A stretch of 64,000 bases of DNA from Carya illinoinensis (lineage: Eukaryota; Streptophyta; Magnoliopsida; Fagales; Juglandaceae), in the NCBI RefSeq assembly GCF_018687715.1, contig NC_056766.1:4988501-5052500 (forward strand), given 5' to 3'. How positions within the stretch are numbered: position 1 is the stretch's first letter; every line of letters starts with the position of its first letter. The notes beneath the pieces are model-generated. The model searched no databases. It was not told the origin of the DNA and saw nothing but the letters and a program-made list of their open reading frames with translations. The position numbers and the translations under genes are program-made. Below, in pieces: positions 56,640 through 64,000 of the stretch.

Positions 56640-57874
56640 GTAACATGGAAAGCAGCTTGATTATTACAAAAAAAATAAGGCAACATGAGGATATATCATC
56701 CTAATGTAATTCTCTAAACAAGTATAAAACCCAATTGACTTCAAATATAGTAGTGGCCATTGATCTTGATTCATCCATAACAAAAGATCGGAGACTATTT
56801 GTTGCTTTTTAGACTTCCACGAGATTAAATAATTACGTACCAAGGAAGACACAATATCTAGAAATTGAACGCGCTGAATCTGGACAACTTACCCAATCAG
56901 AATTGGCAAAAGCCATACTATGCAAAGGACAATTAGTTGAGAAAAAGATCCCTTGACCAGGAGCCTTTTTTATGTATCTCAAAATGTGATGTGCTCCTTT
57001 CATATGAGGAACTCAAGGAGATGCTAAGAATTGGCTAAGATAATGGACCTAGAAAGCAAGATGAGGCCCAGTGTGAGTCAGATACAGCAATTGACCAATC
57101 AACCTTCTATATGAAGAAGGGACTAACAAGAACTCCCCATCAGTTCTACAGAGTTTAGAATCAAAATCTCTGTAAAAATTTAATGGTTTAGCAGCAACTA
57201 ATCTTGCATCCGAAAGTAATTCGAAAGCATATTTTCTTTGGTACAAAGAAATACCTTTCTTAGATCTATCTATTTCCATGCCCAAAAAATATTTAACAGC
57301 AACACATCTTTCAACTTGAATAGACTTTGAAGAAACTCTTTAAGTGCAACAACAAATGACTCATCATAATTACTTGTTATTAATATATCATTGACATAGG
57401 CAAGTAATGCTATGAAAGATGAAGCTTGTTTCCTTGTAAACAAAGAATAATTAGATTTGAACTGAATGAAGCCATGAGCGAGAAGTGTAGCAATAAACTT
57501 AGAATTCTATTGGCGTGAAGTTGCTTCAAACCATACAATAATTTTTATAGTACAAACTCGACCATCCCCCTTTCTAAGATAACTAGGAGGTAATGTCATG
57601 TAGACTCATTCCTCTAGATTACCATTTAAAAAAACATATCAACATCTATTTGAAATAAGGACAAACCATGCATATATAGCATCCAAAGAAAGAATATATC
57701 TATCAGTCACCATCTTGACTACATGAGAAAATGTCTCAAAGTAATCTAAGCCCTCTTACTGAGTATATCTTGTAGCAACTAATCTAGCCATATACCTTTG
57801 TATAGATCCATCAACTTTATATTTTATCTTATAAACCCACTTATAGCCTATGGGAATTTTACCAACTAAAAGTG
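56640..57874 (-). pseudogene. Degenerate copia pol fragment (RT to RNase H)
   Basis: On the minus strand, from 57870 down: GYKWVYKIKY-type RT start, GLDYFET, MTLPPSYL, a YVNDIL sequence at the place of the catalytic YVDD motif, then the open frame 57285-57049 (RSKKGISLYQRKYAFELL ... YRRLIGQLLYLT), and RNase H pieces to about 56664 (ISWKSKKQQ). Many stops and frameshifts are present. It has no LTRs, gag or integrase. It is a different copia lineage from the element at 1-5709. Confidence 0.8.
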
Positions 57875-58045
57875 TAATGACTCAGCTCGTGATTAGACCC
57901 AGCCTGTTTGTTAAGCCCAACCTAACCCAGAAAAAGGGATAAAACGATGCTATTTATACCCAACTCCTAAAACCCTAGTTCCTTTTTCTCCCTAAGCTAC
58001 AAACTCCCTCTATGGCACCCCTAACTCCCACGTGCAAAGAGGCAA
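57875..58045 (+). repeat. LTR start fragment
   Basis: TGTAATGACTCAGCTCGTGATTAGACC followed by a C-rich leader (AAAACCCTAG...CTCCC) looks like the first 170 bp of a plant LTR. It abuts the copia pol relic on one side and an oppositely oriented LTR end on the other. Confidence 0.4.
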
Positions 58046-59609
58046 GAATCGTGACAGCAGGATGATGACAACACGGGTCATACACTCCAAATGCCAAGTA
58101 CTTAATGTGAACATGCAAAATTATACAGTAATAATAGCAACGGATAAATAAAAATATTCAACTAAGTTTCATAATTTTTATATACAGAACCACTAAAATA
58201 AAAGCCCTTCAAAGAGGTGATATAGTTATCCATCATAATAACATACAAAGCCAAAATCAAATAGCCAAAAAGGGAAACAAATCCCATAGCCAACAAGCGA
58301 CCACAAGTCACTCCTCTAGCAGAACCAATCCCTCAGGTTCAACATCATCATTTGCATCAAAATCTACGATTCCATAAAACAAAACCATAGGGTAGGAAAA
58401 ACCACGTGAGATTATAAATCTCAGTAAGTAATCAACCAAATAATCTAAAAGATAAAACATATTAATACAACCAACGTGTATGCATCCACACAATGAAACA
58501 TGCAAAAACAAAACCATCATTTTTTTTTTCGAAAATTACACGTTTTCCAACACATGCCAAAAACCCATTTATCAGTCCTTGTAGGTGAGAATCACAGGCG
58601 GGACTTACCACCATCTCTGCTTACCACCATCCTTATAGTTTGCGCTGTAGGCAGGAATCACAGGCAGGGCTTTACCACTTTCCCTGCTTACCACCATTCC
58701 TACAGTTCATTTTCCTTTCTTTTATTATTTTCAATCCATTCATTATGCATGCACCCAAAATCCTTTCTTAACATGAAAATCCATTTTTCAAACATTACAC
58801 ATGAAAATGCATGCAGCCAGTATATTTAATGTCATGACATATCACACATCATGTAAAATACACCAACCACAATATAACTCTACAAATAAACCCATCCTCC
58901 AATCTGACCCAAGGCCCACATTCGACAATAACCACAAATTATAAATCCACACTTCCCGAACAAGGCTCATCACAACCAATCAGACTGCAGAAAACAAATT
59001 AGTACAAAATATATATTTAAATCTCAATAAATTCTTTGAAAAATTACTTACAACAATGGAAAGGAAAACTCTAGAAGATCAAATGTGAGTAAGACTACAG
59101 GTGACGCCAAAAGTGGCGGAGTAACGGTGGAGCAATATTTTTCAAATATTGGCCATGGGTTACAAAACTGGGAAAATGAAGGGGAAGCTACAGAGGAAGC
59201 TTGACTGGGCATGGAAGAGCTTATGGTGGCCAGTGAAGTGGATGGTGGTAGCTGGTGGCCGAGGGTGGCAGGGTAGGCAGCGAATCGGGCCAAAGAGATA
59301 GAGAGAGTCTGTGAGAGAGCGAGGGAAAGTGTGGGAAGTGGAGGCACAGCTAGGGGTGGAGAGGCTAGGGGAGGGTTGCCGGTGAGGGAGGAATTTGCTA
59401 GTAGTGGTGCAGCTGGGTTGTTGAACCTATGGATTTGTGTGATGTGAAGAGAGAGAAAGAGGATACCATGGAGGCTGGGTTTAGTGGGGTGGTGGTTGCC
59501 GACGAGTAGGGAAGCTGGCGAGGTGGGCAATGCTGGATAGTGCTACATGGCGGTGAGGGGTTGGGCTGGAGAAGAGAAACCAAATGAGTAGAGGCCTTCC
59601 GTCTGGTGC

Positions 59610-59689
<80 letters not shown>

Positions 59690-60035
59690 GAAAAAATGAA
59701 AAAGAGAAAAAATGAAGGAAATTAGATCTAGACCCTTCATCATGGGGTCTTAAAATTCATCCAACGGAGAGGATTAAAACAATTGTTTAACTTAAAAATA
59801 CAGCAACTAAGTAAAATAAAATAGTAAAACCCAACAATAAAAAGAATTGGAAATTAAGAGCCAATAAATAATAACATCAATTAATAACAAGAAAATGCAC
59901 ACTAAAATAAATTACACAACTCAAACAGTAAAAATGATAAAATAGTATAATAATAATAATTAATTTAAAATAAAGGAACCAACAAAATAATTAGTAAAAT
60001 AACTAATTAAAAACACAAGGAAACGAGGGATGTCA
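58046..60035 (-). repeat. LTR-like non-coding block in reverse orientation
   Basis: 58046-58390 is the reverse complement of a relative of 34110-34520. The block then runs through AT-rich sequence, a 66 bp imperfect duplication (AATCACAGGCxGGxCTTxACCAC at 58590 and 58656) and a C-rich part on the minus strand (59540-59050). A GA tract (59612-59684) follows. Minus-strand frames such as 59530-59048 are proline/serine-rich low-complexity and not believed. No primer site or coding interior was found. Confidence 0.45.
59612..59684 (+). repeat. (GA)n microsatellite, about 36 repeats
   Basis: Uninterrupted alternating G and A over 73 bp, within LTR-like sequence. Confidence 0.95.
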
Positions 60036-60567
60036 AACCCTCTTTTCTCTATTTCATCTCATTTGTAGCCCCTGCTCCTAACGTCTCTGTCTCTCCCTCT
60101 CTCCAATTTGGCAACTCTCCCTTTCGCTCTTCTATTCGTTGTGCCATAGCACGTCCCTCAGCCTCTCTCACATATCCTCATCTGTTTGCAGTTGCCATGT
60201 GCTGCCACACTTTACCAAGTTGGTAAGTCTCCCTCTCCGATTAATCTCTCTATTTACCCTCTCTCTCTAACGATGCCTTTCTTACTCTCACTCTCTTTGC
60301 CTATGCAAGAAACTGTAGTTGCATGTCCCATGTCGTCGCTAAGCCACACTACCACCATACTCCTCAATCTCGCTAGTATGTATTCTCTTATACTCCAACG
60401 CTTTCCCTCTCCATCTGTCTCCCTTACTTATCTCTCAGTTTAGTGTTGTAGCCTATCATTGTAGCCGCTCATGTCTTCCACCACAAAGTTCCACCATACC
60501 AAACCCTCATCTTCCCTCTGGTTTCTTCTGTCTACCGCACCTTACCTTACTAGTAAGTTTTCTAGTC

Positions 60568-60632
<65 letters not shown>

Positions 60633-61325
60633 TTACTTGCTCTGTCTCTCTGTCTTTGTTTATTTGTTATCACCATCTCACTGTTAGTTCCTCCCCCATA
60701 CACTCTGTCGTAGCTGCCACCACACCCTACTTGGAGTATGTCGCACCATAGTCTAGGTTTAGTCATCGAGTTACAGTCTATCTCTTGAGGTAAGATCTGT
60801 TGTTAGATGGAAAACTATGTTGTTGTTATGACGCTTGTTTCAGTCAATAGTTTGAGATTTGTTGGATGTTAAGGTCAAAGAGGGAATTGGTAATTTAGTT
60901 CAAACTCAAAAACCTTGGTTGCGGTGTGGAGTATATTTAGCCATTGTGGAGTATATTGGGTGTGGTTCTATGCTCAGTCTGATGTTATGAAGGGGTATGG
61001 TTTTTACGTGTAGGATAAGGTTGAGCTTTGTGTACTTATGTTCACCAAGTATTTTTGAAAAGGTGAGGATGTGGTTTATACTATGGTGGTGTTAACTTGG
61101 GGCTATGTGAAGGTACTCAGAACAAATAGATTTGGATAGATCGGCCTTGCAAAATTTGGGTCTTAGGTGAATAAGACTTTAAGTGCATTTAATGTAGTCT
61201 GGATCATTGGAGATTTTGATGGGAGTTTAGATATGATCTGTTTTATCTTTTAAAATCAGTTTTCAACTCTGTTAAGATAGTGGTAATTATGTGTAAGTGA
61301 GGATCAAAATCTGCTTGGCACTATT
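60036..61325 (+). repeat. LTR-like non-coding sequence with CT tract
   Basis: C-rich sequence (60060-60560), (CT)n at 60572-60628, then GT-rich and unique-looking sequence up to the CACTA end. The pattern (C-rich leader, CT tract, intron-like body) repeats what is seen at 16110-18380 and 21027-22055, but I could not align it reliably. No coding frame. Confidence 0.4.
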
Positions 61326-62199
61326 CACTATAATAGAATTTGGATTTTGTGATGGACGAAACTGTCACTGAAAATGACAAAACCGTCACTAAAACTATTT
61401 AGTGATAGTTTGAAACCGTCACCATAACCACCACGTAAAATGTGTCACGGAAACTAAATTGTGACAGTTTACTTTTCAACCGTCACGAATTTTTTTTTTT
61501 TTTTGTGATGGTTGGGAGTCTTTCGTAAGATCTAACGTTTGAACATGAACAATTTTTGTGACAGTTAAAATATGTCACAAAAACTAACGCTCGAACGTAT
61601 ATATAAACGTTCAAATTTAAATCCAACCGATTGATATTCGAACGGTAGAAGTTGACATGCGTTGTTTTCATTTTCAACGTTTAATATTTAAATTCGTAAG
61701 TTCCTACATTCAAACGTTTGATTCCATTTACGTTTGAATGTTGCGTTCGAATGTCAACAAAGAACCGTTCGAACATGAATTGCATAACATTCGGATGTAT
61801 GGTCAATGTTCGAACATTTTGTTGTTTAACATTCGAGCGGTTAGATTGTATTAGGATGGGTACATTCGATTGAAGTGTGTTACATTCGAATAGTTTGTTT
61901 TAATTTGGTGGTGTTATGTTCGAACATTGATTTGAATGTGGAGTAATATTCAATCTTTTCTTATTTACATTCCAATGTAGAGATTAAAAATACTAAATTC
62001 ATGAAATCAAAAAACATACAAATTATATTATATTACATGATAAATTTAACAACTAATAATGTCTTATGTAGTTGCAAAATTAGAAATTAAAAGTTATAAA
62101 CAATGATAATATTGATAAAATTTATTTCTTCTTCTTCTCTCGCCCTCCGTGATCCTACTGCAGTGACATAACACACTCCTTTTGGACCATCATCTCCCT

Positions 62200-62463
62200 C
62201 TATACTTGTTCTTGGACTTCAATACGTATTCTTTCCTCATTGTCTCTTTGTTGCTTCTGTAGACGCGTCTCTAAATCAAACTGTTGCGATAATAGAGATT
62301 CTAACTCCTGCTGTCTCAACTTCGTCTGCTCAATTTCTTGACATGCTACATCTAAATTCTTGATAAGATTATTAACTTCTGAAGTCGAGGTCGTAGATGA
62401 TGAACTAACAGACTTGAAAGAATGTCTCAAACGTCTTACTAAACTAGACTTGGTCCCGAGCAT
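62200..62463 (-). pseudogene. TnpA-like coiled-coil fragment (CACTA copy 3)
   Basis: 87 codons open on the minus strand: a Ser/Thr-rich stretch, SEVNNLIKNLDVACQEIEQ, then a QQ-rich coiled coil ending in ERIRIEVQEQV. It is paralogous to 13899-14156 and slightly better preserved, since it continues past the point where copy 1 has a stop. A C-terminal piece of the element's DNA-binding protein is the likely identity. Confidence 0.65.
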
Positions 62464-62639
62464 TTGCGAATATGTTCATGTCACATGTAGATGATTCCTC
62501 ATAAGATGACTACATGTGAATCATTTTTTCATGCAATTATAAAGAAAACACACCATAACTAATATATTAAAAGAAATACAAATCAAATATAATATTTATT
62601 CACATGTTGCATAATTTATTTATAGAAAATAACATCACT

Positions 62640-63210
62640 TACATAATTATCTTCAACAACAGGATCAATCCACTCACTATGCTCATCGATATGAGTAGCA
62701 GCATAGACATGAATAGAGAAGAAATTTTCAAAATCATCTCGTTTCTAACAAAGCCACATAAGTAATTTAAAAAATATTAGTACTTAAATAAAAGAATATG
62801 ATAAAAATTAGTGAATTTCTAAGTTATTAATTATCATTTTATCGACAAGACACTGGAATGACCTTGAACCGGCATGATGGTGGATAGTTAAAACCATTCT
62901 ATTTTGTGTATTTATAGAAACTAAATGCTACAAAATTATATACTATGTTAATTAACTAATATAAATGTAAATAAGTTATAGGATATAAATCTAGATTAAT
63001 ACCTGCTAATCTAGACTTATGAAAAAATTACAACATTTTTTCCAATCGTCTAATTTTATTTTCTTGAAATGGGACTGAGCGGCCTCTCCAACGTCTTAAA
63101 TTTCTTGAAGTGGTCATGATGCCGTCCCTTATGACTGTGAAATAATATAGTCACCAACTCATTCATAGGTCGTACATCTTCACTACAGCCAAAATTGAGG
63201 TCAAATTCAT
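62640..63210 (-). pseudogene. Further exon-like remnants of the CACTA copy 3 protein
   Basis: Minus-strand pieces show patterns of plant En/Spm second proteins: a stretch around 62750-62645 with ENFFSIHVYAATHIDEHSEW (the usual 'H ... G ... A' segment) and one around 63210-63060 with LFHSHKGRHHDHFKKFKTLE (the usual 'HFKKYxTLExA' segment). Stops and AT-rich gaps, possibly introns, separate them. Assignment rests on my memory of the family pattern. Confidence 0.45.
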
Positions 63211-64000
63211 CCTAAGAAGTCAATTATGTCAAAAATATATTTATATTTTACAAATTGTCTATATATAAATATATATTACAATTTTTTAGACTTGTTCACA
63301 AATTATGCACTGTAAAATTTAAAAACCACATAATTTTTAACTTAGTGTCATATTTACAACATTTAAATTTACAATTAACATTCAAACGTTAATGAGTAAC
63401 GTTCGAATGTTGGCGCCAAAACATCTCACTTTTGCATATAAGTAGCCTCAATGTTCGAACATCTATGTGATATTTGAAAGTAAATTTTTCATCCGTTCAA
63501 ATGTCAAAAAATCCTCATCTGTCTTTAGTGACGATTTTCAAAAATCGTCATAGAAAAGGCTTTTGAGTAAATTCAGAGAAAGTTAAAAAGTTTTGATAAA
63601 AGGCGCTCTTATGCTAAAATTTACTAAAAACTAAATTGCGTTGATTTTATGAGAAACTTTCATATTTTGTTATGAAAACAACCACAGTAATTTTCTTCAC
63701 TACTCTTTGTATCTAAATAAGAAGATGAAATAGTTCTTGTGTCATGACTGGCGTAGGCATGTGCCTTTTTGGCACTCTGTTCTCATATGTAAAACAAATA
63801 AAAATAAAAATAAAAGGCGATTATGAATTCTAAAATCTTTGTGTGATTATTTGATATTCATCTCTCGATATTTTGTTCTGATACTACATTGCATATAAAA
63901 ATCATCTGGCATGACATTCTGTTTCTACTTTCATATTGACCTTACTATGGGTGTAAAACTATGACCTCTATTATTATATTAGTACCAAAATCTTTGTTTC

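Larger units (their letters stand above)
61326..64000 (-). mobile_element. CACTA transposon, copy 3 (runs past the window)
   Basis: CACTATAATAGAATTTGG and the following 170 bp align with the end of copy 2 at 36349 (GATTTTGTGA, AACCGTCACTAAAA, GTTTGAAACCGTCACCA, TTTACTTTTCAACCGTCAC). Subterminal ACGTTCGAAYG-type motifs fill 61530-61980, and more appear at 63370-63520. The coding remnants are on the minus strand, so this is the 3' end of the element; the other end lies beyond 64000. Confidence 0.7.

Noticed and set aside
57049..57285. Possible small host gene on the minus strand
   Set aside because: The translation is clearly copia RT/RNase H (YRRLIGQLLYLT pattern) and is flanked by further broken pol pieces.
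59048..59530. 160-codon minus-strand frame
   Set aside because: Proline/serine-rich low complexity in an LTR-like block next to a GA tract, with no start context or domain.

Overview
This is a 64 kb piece of a plant nuclear genome. It contains two ordinary host genes with eudicot-style introns, both on the minus strand: a wall-associated receptor-kinase-like gene (6651-9267, 3 exons, 752 aa) and a gibberellin 20-oxidase gene (51699-54796, 3 exons, 379 aa). Almost everything else is transposable-element sequence or featureless AT-rich spacer. There are no operons, rRNA genes or CRISPR arrays. Gene structure and TE style suggest a woody eudicot. Some terminal-repeat sequences remind me of Fagales/Juglandaceae repeats, but that is an impression from memory and was not tested.

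Layout. 1-5709: a nearly complete, apparently young Ty1/copia element (partial 5' LTR, gag, pol, polypurine tract, full 3' LTR). 6651-9360: the WAK-like gene and its promoter. 9735-16060: first copy ('unit A') of a locally repeated block, split by a 4248 bp CACTA element (10875-15122) with an AAT target duplication. About 16110-22055: a non-coding LTR element with a recognisable primer binding site and polypurine tract. 22056-26250: repeat-derived DNA with CT tracts and minisatellites. 26258-28638: a reverse-oriented, heavily deleted copia relic. 28639-44580: three further copies of the repeated block (B, C, D). Each abuts the same end of that copia LTR, and they carry secondary CACTA and MITE-like insertions. 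44580-51698: gene-free spacer with one MITE-like element. 51699-55070: GA20-oxidase with a long second intron containing a foldback element. 56640-57880: degenerate copia pol. 57875-61325: non-coding LTR-like remnants with long GA/CT tracts. 61326-64000: a third CACTA copy running off the window.

The WAK-like protein would act at the plasma membrane as a cell-wall sensor with a cytoplasmic Ser/Thr kinase. The GA 20-oxidase would be a soluble 2-oxoglutarate/Fe(II) dioxygenase making bioactive-gibberellin precursors. Nothing suggests that they work together.

The most unusual structure is a CACTA family represented three times. Its subterminal regions are packed with short palindromic ACGTTCGAAYGT-like motifs. 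In copy 1 a gene fragment transcribed opposite to the transposase remnants lies between the ends, and copy 2 keeps that fragment. The second point of interest is the LTR-anchored local duplication B-C-D, which also carries a candidate tRNA-derived SINE. I found no convincing evidence of an undescribed cellular system. All exon borders and TE borders were read by eye.
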